This document shows, one piece after another, positions 1-8,426 of a stretch of 64,000 nucleotides of DNA; positions within the stretch are counted from its first letter, which is position 1, and each line of letters starts with the position of its first letter. This DNA comes from Myxococcales bacterium (GTDB taxonomy: Bacteria > Myxococcota_A > UBA9160 > UBA4427). The position numbers and the translations under genes are program-made. Below the pieces are notes generated by a model, which saw nothing but the letters and a program-made list of their open reading frames with translations, was not told the DNA's origin and did no database searches. Location of the stretch: assembly GCA_012959805.1 (NCBI GenBank), contig DUCN01000098.1, forward strand, positions 381,646 to 445,645, read 5' to 3'.

Positions 1-570
1 AAGGGCGTCCATCGCGTCCAGCGTGTTCCGACCACCGAAAGCCAAGGTCGCATCCATACATCGACGGTTACTGTGGCCGTCATGCCCGAGGCTGAAGAAG
101 TCGATATCAATATCAAGAATGAAGATCTTCGCATCGACGTGATGCGCGCCGGGGGCCCCGGTGGTCAGAGCGTCAATACGACGGACTCCGCTGTTCGAAT
201 CACACATCTGCCCAGCGGACTCGTGGTGCAATGCCAGGACGAAAAATCGCAACACAAGAACAAGGCGAAGGCGATGACCGTGCTTCGCTCGAGACTTCTC
301 GATCTCGAAGAGGGCAAGGCGAATGCCGAACGTGCGAGTGAACGTCGTTCGCAAGTCGGTACCGGCGAGCGCAGCGAGAAGATCCGGACCTACAACTTCC
401 CCCAGAACCGAGTCACGGATCATCGTGCGGGTGTGACGCTTCACAAACTCGATGCCCTGCTCAGCGGAGAAATGGCGGAATTACTCGACGCAGTGCATGC
501 CAGTCTGGCGGCGGCCCGTGAGGGTGAAATCATGGGTGGTCCAGAGACTGACTCGGGCGCACGGGCGTGA
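1..570 (+). CDS. prfA: Peptide chain release factor 1, C-terminal part (5' end outside window)
   Basis: Peptide chain release factor 1 reads UAA and UAG stop codons and triggers peptide release on the ribosome. Frame 1 is open from base 1 and gives typical RF1 sequence ([10 protein letters not shown], then [15 protein letters not shown]). The catalytic GGQ tripeptide lies at bases 160-168 in the context [17 protein letters not shown]. The conserved ending [11 protein letters not shown] is also present. An internal GTG at 73 is not the true start, because homology continues upstream of it. The stop TGA overlaps the start of prmC, which modifies this GGQ glutamine, so the two genes are translationally coupled. 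Confidence 0.97.
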   Translation, partial: KGVHRVQRVPTTESQGRIHTSTVTVAVMPEAEEVDINIKNEDLRIDVMRAGGPGGQSVNTTDSAVRITHLPSGLVVQCQDEKSQHKNKAKAMTVLRSRLLDLEEGKANAERASERRSQVGTGERSEKIRTYNFPQNRVTDHRAGVTLHKLDALLSGEMAELLDAVHASLAAAREGEIMGGPETDSGARA

Positions 571-1517
571 GCGACGGGAACTCGACTTCAGCCGCCGCGG
601 GTGGGGCGGACCAAGGCGCGGCATCGTCCGGCGAACGCGCTTGGACCGTGCTCGAGTTGCTTCGCTGGACCACAGATTATTTTCGTCGTGCTGGGATCGA
701 TTCGGCGCGGTTGGATGCGGAAGTCCTCCTCGCACACGCTCTCGATACCGAGCGGCTCAGGCTCTATGTCGACTATGAAAAACCGATTCTTGCTGCAGAG
801 CGGGATCGTTACCGCGCATTGGTGCAGAGGCGCGCCACCGAACGGGTTCCCGTCTCCCAACTCCTGGGAGAGCGAGAATTCTGGTCGCTGACCTTCAGAG
901 TGACCGGCGATGTATTGACCCCGCGGCCCGAGACGGAGACCCTGGTCGAAGCCGCGCTCGGGAAGGTCGGCGCGATGGCCCAAGGTGCGCTGCGGGACGG
1001 CGATCCAATTCGAGTGCTGGATCTCGGAACTGGGTCGGGTGCAATTGCCCTCTCTCTGGCGTTCGAACTTCCCCACGCTGAAATCACAGCGACCGATCTA
1101 TCTGAGCCAGCGCTACAGATTGCGACGGAAAATGCCGATCAACTGCATAAGAGAGAGAGGATTCGGTTGCTGGCCGGGGACCTCTTCGAGCCGGTCGCTT
1201 CGGAGCGATTCGACGTCGTGGTTTCGAACCCACCCTATGTGGCTCGGGACTTGATGGCGTCGCTTCCACCGGAGCTTTCGCATGAGCCCGAGATGGCGCT
1301 TTTTGCGGGGGCGGACGGGCTCGATGTGATCCGGCGATTGGTGGCCGAAGCAGGTGATCATCTCTCTCCAGGCGGTTGGCTCTTGATCGAGCTGTCGCCG
1401 GAACAGATGGAAGTCGTAATGCAGGAGCTTTTGAAGGCTGGATTTGTGGAACTGGAGCGGCATTTCGATTTGGCAAAATTGCCGCGGGTCGTCGGGGCTC
1501 GATGGCCGGTAGTATGA
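567..1517 (+). CDS. prmC: Release factor glutamine methyltransferase
   Basis: This is the SAM-dependent methyltransferase that N5-methylates the GGQ glutamine of RF1 and RF2. The 316-aa product has an N-terminal helical domain (residues about 20-110) followed by a Rossmann methyltransferase fold. That fold has the SAM motif [14 protein letters not shown] and the family signature SNPPY, which contacts the substrate glutamine. The GTG start overlaps the prfA stop by 4 nt. The first roughly 20 residues are Ala/Gly/Ser-rich and poorly conserved, so a slightly later start is possible. In many relatives murA and hisG lie between prmC and hisD; here only about 90 nt separate them. Confidence 0.95.
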   Translation: MSDGNSTSAAAGGADQGAASSGERAWTVLELLRWTTDYFRRAGIDSARLDAEVLLAHALDTERLRLYVDYEKPILAAERDRYRALVQRRATERVPVSQLLGEREFWSLTFRVTGDVLTPRPETETLVEAALGKVGAMAQGALRDGDPIRVLDLGTGSGAIALSLAFELPHAEITATDLSEPALQIATENADQLHKRERIRLLAGDLFEPVASERFDVVVSNPPYVARDLMASLPPELSHEPEMALFAGADGLDVIRRLVAEAGDHLSPGGWLLIELSPEQMEVVMQELLKAGFVELERHFDLAKLPRVVGARWPVV

Positions 1518-1610
1518 TCGTATGGCGTCTCGGAAAATCCGGGTCGCAGTGAGAGTGGCTGGGTTCATCCGACGTTAAAATCTTCGGAGCCCGGGCAGGG
1601 AGTGAGGCAC

Positions 1611-2972
1611 ATGGCCGCCAAAGCGACTGCGAAACAGATTCGCGTAATCAAGACAGACTCAGCAAAATTTGCCGACGAATGGCTGCAAGTATGCTCGCGG
1701 CGTGAAGATTCAGTTCTTGATGTCGAAGCCGATGTCGCAAAGATCGTTTCCGGTGTTCGCACCGGCGGCGACGAAGCGCTCTTCGGCTTCATCAAGAAAT
1801 TCGATCATGCGAAACTCGACGTGGTCGAAGTCGCCAATGACGAATGGGACGACGCTTGTGACGCCGTCGACAGCGCGGACCGGGCTGCGATCGGCAAAGC
1901 CGCAATGCGCGTTCGAGAATTTCATCGAAAACGAATTCCCTCGAGCTGGGAGATGCGCGAAGAAGGCGGTGGCTACATGGGCCAGCGCGTTCGCCCACTC
2001 GCTCGGGTTGGCATCTACGTGCCCGGAGGCAAGGCCGTATATCCATCGACGGTCGTGATGAACGCGATTCCAGCGTCGGTGGTCGAGGTTCCCGAGATCG
2101 TGATGGCGACGCCCCCTGGTAAGGACGGATCGATTCGCCCCGAGGTCTTGATGGCTGCACGGGTTGCCGGGGTTCACCGCGTCTTCAAAATGGGTGGTGC
2201 ACATGCGGTCGCTGCGATGGCTTACGGAACCGAAAGTGTTCCCGTCGTCGACAAGATCGTGGGACCTGGAAATGTCTGGGTCGCGACGGCCAAGAAGCAG
2301 GTCTTTGGTCAAGTGGGAATCGATAGCGAAGCTGGACCCACGGAAGTCTGCATCGTGGCTGATCGAAGCGCGACGCCTGCTTGGCTCGCCGCTGATTTGA
2401 TTTCACAAGCCGAACATGATGAGCTTGCCCAATCGGTCTTGATTACTCACGTGAAAGGTCTCGTCACCCGAGTGCAGGAACAGCTGAAGCGCCAGCTGGC
2501 CGAGCTCGATCGTCGGGAAATTGCGACGACGTCGATCAAGAACCGTGGTGCCATCATCGTGACAAAGAATCTTGCAGAGTCGATGCGACTTGCAGATGAA
2601 TACGCGCCGGAACATCTCGTCCTCGCGGTCGAGGATCCGGAAACGACGTCGAAGACGGTCCAGAATGCCGGAGCCATTTTTCTGGGTCACTACACACCGG
2701 TCGCCGTCGGCGACTACATCGCCGGTCCGAATCACGTGATCCCCACAGGGGGAACCGCGCGATTCTTCTCGCCGCTCTCGGTCGAAGACTTCCTGAAGCG
2801 AACCAGCTTCATGAAATTCGAGCCGCCGAAGCTTCGAGAACTCGGCGCCGACATCGTTCGACTCTCGAATATCGAGGGGCTCACGGGACATGGTGCTTCG
2901 GTCGAGCTTCGGCTCCAGAAGATTCGTCGTGCTCGCCGAGAGCGTGAAGCCGCCCGCGAAGCAGAACTCTAG
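1611..2972 (+). CDS. hisD: Histidinol dehydrogenase
   Basis: HisD oxidises L-histidinol in two NAD-dependent steps to L-histidine, the last reactions of the pathway. The product is about 453 aa, a normal length. Conserved blocks include VGPGNVWVATAK, DSEAGPTEV, the catalytic-region ISQAEHDELAQSV, GPNHVIPTGGTARF and SVEDFLKRTSF. A GTG at 1602 is in frame, but the ATG at 1611 is preferred because GGGAG at 1597-1601 sits 9 nt upstream of it. The Lys/Arg/Glu-rich C-terminus (RRAREREAAREAEL) is a slight extension. It is the first gene of a his run that continues after a 163-nt gap holding a large inverted repeat. Confidence 0.95.
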   Translation: MAAKATAKQIRVIKTDSAKFADEWLQVCSRREDSVLDVEADVAKIVSGVRTGGDEALFGFIKKFDHAKLDVVEVANDEWDDACDAVDSADRAAIGKAAMRVREFHRKRIPSSWEMREEGGGYMGQRVRPLARVGIYVPGGKAVYPSTVVMNAIPASVVEVPEIVMATPPGKDGSIRPEVLMAARVAGVHRVFKMGGAHAVAAMAYGTESVPVVDKIVGPGNVWVATAKKQVFGQVGIDSEAGPTEVCIVADRSATPAWLAADLISQAEHDELAQSVLITHVKGLVTRVQEQLKRQLAELDRREIATTSIKNRGAIIVTKNLAESMRLADEYAPEHLVLAVEDPETTSKTVQNAGAIFLGHYTPVAVGDYIAGPNHVIPTGGTARFFSPLSVEDFLKRTSFMKFEPPKLRELGADIVRLSNIEGLTGHGASVELRLQKIRRARREREAAREAEL

Positions 2973-3005
2973 TCGAGGCAGGTCTTGGGTCAGGCTCCCG
3001 GCCTA

Positions 3006-3073
3006 GCAGGCTGCGGAAAAACTCCGGACCGAGCGAAGTGCGTCTGGACGGGAGGGGTTATTCCGCAGCTTGC
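3006..3073. repeat. Long imperfect inverted repeat (REP-like hairpin) between hisD and hisB
   Basis: The outer arms GCAGGCTGCGGAA (3006-3018) and TTCCGCAGCTTGC (3061-3073) pair over 13 bp with one G-T wobble. Inside, TCCGGAC (3023-3029) pairs with GTCTGGA (3042-3048), again with one wobble, around a 12-nt loop. The result is a two-stage stem of the size and style of bacterial REP-type palindromes. No second copy was found by eye in this window, so its repetitive nature is inferred. It could also act as a processing or attenuation structure in the his mRNA. Confidence 0.6.
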
Positions 3074-3135
3074 GAGCGGCATCGATGGCCGAGTCGCGTT
3101 AGATTCGCGCCCGAAGAGCAAACCCGGAGTATCCA

Positions 3136-3762
3136 ATGTCGCAGAAAACGAAGCAGAAGCCCGACAAGGGTGGTGCGACTCGTGTTGCCACGATCGCTCG
3201 CAAGACCAAAGAGACCGAGATCAAGCTTCGAATGGATCTCGATGGGTCGGGTCAGTACCAGATCGAGACGGGAATCCCCTTCTTCGATCACATGCTCGAA
3301 TCATTCACCCGTCACGGTCTCTTCGATCTCGAACTCGAGGCCTCGGGCGATGTCGAAGTCGATCTGCATCACACCGTTGAGGACGTCGGCATCGCGCTCG
3401 GCCAGGCTTTTCGCGAAGCCCTGGGCAGCGCGGTCGGAATTCGTCGCTTTGGAAGTTGCCTGCTGCCGATGGCCGAGTCCAAGGTCGAAATCGCGGTCGA
3501 TGTTTCGAATCGACCCTATCTCGTCTATCAGCTCGCGCTCGACAATACGCAGATTGGTTCCTTCGACGCAACGCTGACCGAAGACTTCATGTACGCGTTT
3601 TCCCAGAATGCGGGACTCGATCTCCATATCGAAAAGCGTTACGGAAAGAGTCCGCACCACTGTGTCGAGGCGGCCTTCAAGGGTGTTGCCCGCGCACTTC
3701 GTGATGCGGTTGCGATCGATGCTCGCGAGACGGGTCTGCCGACAGTCAAGGGAGCGCTCTAG
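3136..3762 (+). CDS. hisB: Imidazoleglycerol-phosphate dehydratase
   Basis: HisB dehydrates imidazole glycerol phosphate to imidazole acetol phosphate. The 208-aa protein is the monofunctional form; there is no histidinol-phosphatase domain. The manganese-binding histidine-rich motifs are clear: FFDHMLESFTRHG, DLHHTVEDVGIALGQAF, and the C-terminal HHCVEAAFKGVARALRDA. The N-terminus carries about 15 extra Lys/Gln-rich residues before the core begins at RKTKETEIKL. The ATG has GGAG about 7 nt upstream. hisH follows 4 nt after the stop. Confidence 0.96.
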   Translation: MSQKTKQKPDKGGATRVATIARKTKETEIKLRMDLDGSGQYQIETGIPFFDHMLESFTRHGLFDLELEASGDVEVDLHHTVEDVGIALGQAFREALGSAVGIRRFGSCLLPMAESKVEIAVDVSNRPYLVYQLALDNTQIGSFDATLTEDFMYAFSQNAGLDLHIEKRYGKSPHHCVEAAFKGVARALRDAVAIDARETGLPTVKGAL

Positions 3763-3766
3763 GAAG

Positions 3767-4408
3767 ATGCGCCCTCGCATTGCGTTGGTCGACTACGGCG
3801 CCGGAAATCTGCGCAGCGTTGCAAAGGCACTCGAACGCTCCGAAATGGAACCGGTCGTGACGAGCGATCCGTCAGTAGTTCGCGATGCGGATGGCGTATT
3901 GTTGCCGGGAGTAGGTGCTTTCCGAAACGCTGTCGAGGCGCTCGAGAAAGCGGGGTTGGCCGATGCTATTCGGAACGTCACGGATCATGGGCGCCCTTAT
4001 CTCGGGATCTGTTTCGGATTACAGCTGTTATTCGACGAGGGCGAAGAGCACGGCATAACAACGGGGCTCGGGCGGTTGGCCGGTCGCGTGACGCGTTTTC
4101 CGGAAAAGGATGTCGACGGATCTCCACTATTGATTCCGCATATTGGATGGAACGAAGTGCGTTTCGAAGGCGATCATCCGATGCTTGCGTCGCTGCCCGC
4201 AAGCGAAGTCTACTATTTCGTCCACTCCTATCGTCCTGAGCCGACTGATGACGACATCATCGTCGGTCGCACAGATTATGGGGGAAGTTTTGCGGCGGCG
4301 GTCGCACGCGACAATATCTTCGCCGTTCAGTTCCATCCCGAGAAAAGCCAAGCAGCCGGAAGGCGGCTGCTCGACGCCTATCGGCGCTGGCTCGAGGCAA
4401 GTCGATGA
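3767..4408 (+). CDS. hisH: Imidazole glycerol phosphate synthase, glutamine amidotransferase subunit
   Basis: HisH hydrolyses glutamine and channels ammonia to HisF. The 213-aa product begins MRPRIALVDYGAGNLRSV, the standard N-terminus. The nucleophile is Cys82 in YLGICFGLQLLF, and the His/Glu of the triad lie in AVQFHPEKS near the C-terminus. The frame is open further upstream, but homology starts at this ATG and AGGAAG precedes it. The stop overlaps the hisA start in an ATGA arrangement. Confidence 0.95.
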   Translation: MRPRIALVDYGAGNLRSVAKALERSEMEPVVTSDPSVVRDADGVLLPGVGAFRNAVEALEKAGLADAIRNVTDHGRPYLGICFGLQLLFDEGEEHGITTGLGRLAGRVTRFPEKDVDGSPLLIPHIGWNEVRFEGDHPMLASLPASEVYYFVHSYRPEPTDDDIIVGRTDYGGSFAAAVARDNIFAVQFHPEKSQAAGRRLLDAYRRWLEASR

Positions 4409-5169
4409 CGACCAAAAAAGGCGCAACATCGATTCCATTCGAGGTAATTCCCGCGATCGATCTGCTTGGTGGCGAGGCCGTTCGGCTCTCCCAGGGGCGT
4501 TATGACGAGGCGACGGTCTACGATTCCGATCCGAATAAGGTGGCTGATGAGTTTGCAGCGACTGGAATCCGTCGGCTACACGTAGTCGATCTCGAAGGGG
4601 CAAAGGCGGGTCGGCCGATCCAGGGTGCGGCGATCAAGCAGATCCTTGAAGCGGTGGGCGGCGTTCCAGTTCAGCTCGGGGGTGGGATTCGTACCCTCGA
4701 TGGTGTGGACGAGGCGCTCGGTTGGGGTCTCGATCGTGTGATCCTGGGGACCGCGGCGCTGCGTGATCCCGAACTGGTGAAGCGTTCGGCCAAGAAGTAT
4801 CCGGGACAAATTGTCGTGGGCATCGATGCGCGAGAGGGTTATGTCGCCGTCGAGGGTTGGCTCGAAGCGAGCGAGACGACGGCGGTCGACCTCGCGAAGA
4901 GATTCGAAGACGCTGGTGTTGCAGCCATCGTCTACACAGACATTGCGCGTGATGGCATGCTGACTGGGCCTAATATCGAAGCGACGGCAAGTCTTGCCAA
5001 TGCCATTGGCATTCCCGTCATCGTCTCCGGAGGTGTCTCCAGCAACGACGATATCGTTCGTGCCGCCGAGCAGCGTGAGTGCGGTATTTGCGGAGTGATC
5101 GCCGGTCGTGCCATCTATACCGGCGATGTCGATCTGGCCTTGGCGCTTCGCCAGGTCGAGGAAATCTAG
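4405..5169 (+). CDS. hisA: Phosphoribosylformimino-5-aminoimidazole carboxamide ribotide isomerase
   Basis: HisA is a (beta-alpha)8-barrel isomerase that opens the ribose ring of ProFAR to PRFAR, the substrate of HisH/HisF. The 254-aa product has the first catalytic aspartate in IPAIDLLGGEAVRLSQG (Asp19), the phosphate-binding repeat VQLGGGIR, and the second catalytic region YTDIARDGMLTGPN. The start overlaps the hisH stop by 4 nt. hisF begins on the base after its stop, so the three genes form a tightly coupled translational unit. Confidence 0.95.
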   Translation: MTTKKGATSIPFEVIPAIDLLGGEAVRLSQGRYDEATVYDSDPNKVADEFAATGIRRLHVVDLEGAKAGRPIQGAAIKQILEAVGGVPVQLGGGIRTLDGVDEALGWGLDRVILGTAALRDPELVKRSAKKYPGQIVVGIDAREGYVAVEGWLEASETTAVDLAKRFEDAGVAAIVYTDIARDGMLTGPNIEATASLANAIGIPVIVSGGVSSNDDIVRAAEQRECGICGVIAGRAIYTGDVDLALALRQVEEI

Positions 5170-5979
5170 ATGGCGCTGCGAAAGCGAATCATTCCCTGTC
5201 TCGACGTGGATGAGGGGCGCGTCGTGAAGGGCGTGAAATACGTCGATCACGTCGACGCAGGAGATCCGGTCGAAGTTGCCATGCGCTACGACGCGCAGGA
5301 AGCCGACGAAATCACGTTCCTCGATATTACGGCGAGTCACGAGGAGCGCGGGATCCTGCTCGACGTCGTGGCGCGAACCGCCGAGAGTATTTTTATGCCG
5401 CTCACGGTGGGTGGCGGCGTGCGATCGCTGCAGGATATTCGCGACCTCTTGAATGCGGGAGCCGACAAGGTTTCGATCATGACCGCCGCGATCAAGGATC
5501 CCGATCTCGTTTGCAACGCGGCAGCCAAGATAGGGAGCGCCAATCTGGTCGTGGCAATCGACGCGAAGCAGGTTTCGGGGCCGGACGAAGTGCCCCGCTG
5601 GGAGGTTTTTACCCATGGTGGCCGCAAGACGACGGGAATCGATGCGGTCGAATGGGCTGTTGGGGTGTCGGAGGCCGGCGCCGGCGAAATTCTTCTGACG
5701 AGCATGGATCGGGACGGCACCAAGAGCGGCTACGACCTGGAGATGCTGCGAGCCGTGGCCGACCGGATTTCAGTCCCCGTTATCGCCTCGGGTGGTGGCG
5801 GCAACTCGGCGGACCTGGCGACCGCGCTCGATGACGGACCGGAGGGTGGCCACTGCCAGGCTGCTCTGGCCGCCTCGATCTTTCATTTCAAGGAAACGAC
5901 GGTCGGGGAAGTGAAACGAGACCTCTTGGCGGCGGGAATTCTGGTCCGAGAGCCCATCTCTAGCGCAGACACCAATTGA
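5170..5979 (+). CDS. hisF: Imidazole glycerol phosphate synthase, cyclase subunit
   Basis: HisF uses ammonia from HisH to convert PRFAR to imidazole glycerol phosphate and AICAR. The 269-aa TIM barrel shows [17 protein letters not shown] (catalytic Asp12), the phosphate-binding LTVGGGVRS, the second catalytic aspartate in [14 protein letters not shown], and [13 protein letters not shown]. It follows hisA with no intergenic base. hisI/hisE, which often come next, are absent; the next gene is rpsU after 330 nt. Confidence 0.96.
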   Translation: MALRKRIIPCLDVDEGRVVKGVKYVDHVDAGDPVEVAMRYDAQEADEITFLDITASHEERGILLDVVARTAESIFMPLTVGGGVRSLQDIRDLLNAGADKVSIMTAAIKDPDLVCNAAAKIGSANLVVAIDAKQVSGPDEVPRWEVFTHGGRKTTGIDAVEWAVGVSEAGAGEILLTSMDRDGTKSGYDLEMLRAVADRISVPVIASGGGGNSADLATALDDGPEGGHCQAALAASIFHFKETTVGEVKRDLLAAGILVREPISSADTN

Positions 5980-6011
5980 GGCGCGGGGATCCCTGCGCTA
6001 GGTTCCGCCTC
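5978..6011 (+). terminator. Possible hairpin at the hisF stop (his operon end)
   Basis: GAGGCG (5978-5983) and CGCCTC (6006-6011) can pair around a near-palindrome containing GGGATCCC flanked by GCGC arms (5981-5998). No U-tract follows, so it is at best a weak or Rho-assisted terminator, or an mRNA end-protecting stem. It overlaps the hisF stop codon. Confidence 0.3.
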
Positions 6012-6309
6012 CTTCGTGCATTCCTGATAGGGGTGTAGCGAAATAGTCTCATGTCAACAGAGCGATTTGGGCGATTTGGAGACGCGATCGAGGCGGTGAA
6101 GCGACCGCATGAATCGCCAATCCGAGCGTCAATTTTTTAGTCAGCAATTCATAGGCAACAACCTGCTAGCAACCGAGAAGCAATCGACCGATGCGCGGTC
6201 AGGCGATTCGATTTGCCCGCCACATAGAGGACCCACAGGACACTCACTAATTCAGGTGAGCGTGTTGAATGGGTCCCCACTGCGCCTCGATGCAGCGAGG
6301 GGAGAAAAT
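5980..6309 (+). promoter_or_regulatory. Gene-free 330-nt stretch with structured rpsU leader
   Basis: No gene is seen between hisF and rpsU. The 3' part can fold. GGACCCA (6229-6235) pairs with TGGGTCC (6270-6276), enclosing CTCAC (6243-6247) paired with GTGAG (6256-6260). A second stem, CCTCG (6285-6289) with CGAGG (6296-6300), covers the first bases of the Shine-Dalgarno sequence GAGGGGAG (6297-6304) before the rpsU ATG. This could limit S21 translation. A promoter for the rpsU operon is expected here, but I could not identify -35 and -10 boxes with confidence. Confidence 0.4.
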
Positions 6310-6507
6310 ATGCCGGTCATCAAAATCAAGGAAAGCGAGTCTTTCGAAGGCGCGATGAAGCGCTTCAAGAAGACCTGCGAAAAAGCTGGAATTTTAACGG
6401 AGTTGCGGCGTCGTGAGCATTACGACAAGCCGAGCATTCGCAAGAAGAAGAAAGAAGCGGCCGCACGCAAGCGGGCGCTCAAGAAGATTCGTCGCTCGAT
6501 GAACTGA
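6310..6507 (+). CDS. rpsU: 30S ribosomal protein S21
   Basis: S21 is a small basic 30S subunit protein involved in translation initiation. The 65-aa product starts [20 protein letters not shown] and has the usual Lys/Arg-rich C-terminal helix ([20 protein letters not shown]). The frame is open upstream to 6109, but homology begins exactly at this ATG, which has GAGGGGAG ending 5 nt before it. It heads the classical macromolecular synthesis operon rpsU-dnaG-rpoD. Confidence 0.96.
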   Translation: MPVIKIKESESFEGAMKRFKKTCEKAGILTELRRREHYDKPSIRKKKKEAAARKRALKKIRRSMN

Positions 6508-6541
6508 TCCTCGAGGCCACGACGAAACGCGAGAGGCGGAT

Positions 6542-8353
6542 TTGAGTCGGATCCCCGAATCTACGATCCATGAGATCCGAAATCGAGCCGACATTGTTGG
6601 TTTGGTCTCCGGCTACGTTGAACTCAAGCAGGCCGGCCGAAATTGGAAGGGGCTTTGTCCTTTCCATAACGAGAAGACGCCGTCGTTCAATGTCAATCCC
6701 GATCGGCAGATCTTTCATTGCTTTGGGTGCCAGGAGGGCGGCGATGCCATCGCCTTCCTGATGAAACACGATGGCCTGTCCTTTCCCGAAGCGGCCCGTT
6801 CCCTTGCCGGGGATCTCAATATTGAAATACCCGAGGAGCGTGGGTCGGTCGAAGTCGGTCTGGGCGCGCGCATTTTTGAAGCGAACGCCCTCGCCCAGGC
6901 GCTCTATCGCGAAGCACTGCTTGAGACCCAAGGCGACTCCGCGCGCGCATATTTGAAGTCACGTGGATTTGATGGCGCCTCGGCTGAAGAATTCGAAATG
7001 GGATTCGCGCCAGCGAAGTGGGATGCGGTCGCCGAGCGACTTCGCAAGAACCGGATCGCCGGAGACCTTGGGGTCAAAGCCGGCCTGCTCGCGGAACGGA
7101 AATCCGGATCGGGTCATTATGATCGACTGCGCGGCCGACTGACTTTTCCAATCAGAGACGTGCGTGGTCGCGTGATTGGATTTGGTGGCCGCGCCCTCGA
7201 GGCGGATCAGGAACCGAAATATCTGAACACCCCGGAGAGCCCGGTCTTTCATAAGCGGACTTCTTTTTACGGCTATCCCGCTGCGCTCGAATCGATCAGG
7301 CGGGCGGGTCGCGTGATTCTTTGTGAAGGATATTTCGATCGGATCGCTTTCGCGCGGGCGGGTCTCGGTGAGGCGCTGGCAACTTGTGGCACCGCGCTGA
7401 CCGCGGAGCATGGTGCTCAGCTACGCCGGCGTGCACGGGAAATCGTTTTGATCTTCGACGGGGACAAAGCGGGACAGCAAGCAACGGAAAAAGCGCTAGC
7501 CGTTTTGCTTCCGCATGGACTTCGCATTCGTGCAGCGCAAATTCCCGGTGGGCTCGATCCCGATGACTATCTGAATAAAGAAGGCGACGAAGCGCTTCGG
7601 CAACTCGTGGATCGTGCGCCCGACGCACTCGAGTTGTCCATTCGCAACGCAGTGCGTCACGGAATTGCGACACCCGACCAGAAGGCCGACGTTGTTGCCC
7701 ATGTCGCGCCTCTTGTCGCCCATGTCGCAGATGCCGTTTCGCGAGATGAGTATGTACGCCGCCTAGCGCTTGCTGTCGGTGCCTCGACAACGGCGGTCTT
7801 GACTGTCGTGCGTGACGCAACACGTGGTATGAAGCAGACGCCAGAAGTGGATGGAGCGTCACTCGGTCTCGTCCGCGATCGACGAGATCTTCCCGAAGAG
7901 CGGCAACTGCGCATGCTGGCGCGTCTCTGTCTTCAACATCCGACGCTCGTCAGTGACGAAATGGCACTGAAGCTCCATGACGTTCTTCCAGCGGGCGCAT
8001 GGAAGTCAATCATTCTGCAGATCATCGAAGCGGCTGAGGGCGGCGGCGTGGATGCATTGGTAATGGAGTCACCGTTAGATGAGGAAGCACGGCTTCGCCT
8101 GCGGGAAATCGCGATGGATGACGCACCGATCGATGGTGAGCGAACGGCAGATCAGATCTTTAACGATCTGATTAGTTGGTTCGATCTTCGAAAACTGACG
8201 GCTCGTGAGAAAGATTTGAAACGAAGGCTGGCCGATCCGGAAGCAGATCATGAAGCGCTTCTAAAAGAGCGTCATACGCTGCTGCTCGAACGCCGAACGC
8301 ATTTGCGCGGCGTTCGTAGTGGCCGCGCGGAAGCAAATGAGGGACAAGAGTAA
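6542..8353 (+). CDS. dnaG: DNA primase
   Basis: DnaG synthesises RNA primers for replication. The 603-aa protein starts at a TTG with GAGAGG just upstream. The N-terminal zinc ribbon has Cys39, His42, Cys60 and Cys63 (CPFHNEKTPSF and HCFGCQEGGD). The catalytic core and TOPRIM domain follow (GRLTFPIRDVRGRVIGFGGR; ILCEGYFDRIAF; LIFDGDKAGQQA). The C-terminal helicase-interaction region (about residues 450-603) is divergent and helical, as usual. It lies 34 nt after rpsU. Confidence 0.96.
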   Translation: MSRIPESTIHEIRNRADIVGLVSGYVELKQAGRNWKGLCPFHNEKTPSFNVNPDRQIFHCFGCQEGGDAIAFLMKHDGLSFPEAARSLAGDLNIEIPEERGSVEVGLGARIFEANALAQALYREALLETQGDSARAYLKSRGFDGASAEEFEMGFAPAKWDAVAERLRKNRIAGDLGVKAGLLAERKSGSGHYDRLRGRLTFPIRDVRGRVIGFGGRALEADQEPKYLNTPESPVFHKRTSFYGYPAALESIRRAGRVILCEGYFDRIAFARAGLGEALATCGTALTAEHGAQLRRRAREIVLIFDGDKAGQQATEKALAVLLPHGLRIRAAQIPGGLDPDDYLNKEGDEALRQLVDRAPDALELSIRNAVRHGIATPDQKADVVAHVAPLVAHVADAVSRDEYVRRLALAVGASTTAVLTVVRDATRGMKQTPEVDGASLGLVRDRRDLPEERQLRMLARLCLQHPTLVSDEMALKLHDVLPAGAWKSIILQIIEAAEGGGVDALVMESPLDEEARLRLREIAMDDAPIDGERTADQIFNDLISWFDLRKLTAREKDLKRRLADPEADHEALLKERHTLLLERRTHLRGVRSGRAEANEGQE

Positions 8354-8426
8354 AGAGTCGTTCTGGGAAGGCGGCGGAAACTTGCATTCGGCAGTACCCT
8401 AATAAGTGCCTAAGGAGGACCCCCCC

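Noticed and set aside
4576..5616. A 346-codon minus-strand open frame opposite hisA and hisF
   Set aside because: It lies antisense to two clearly identified genes and is rich in His/Asp/Arg, as expected from the complementary frame.
6109..6309. A 67-residue N-terminal extension of ribosomal protein S21
   Set aside because: S21 homology begins exactly at the ATG at 6310 with its own strong ribosome-binding site; the upstream open frame is leader sequence.
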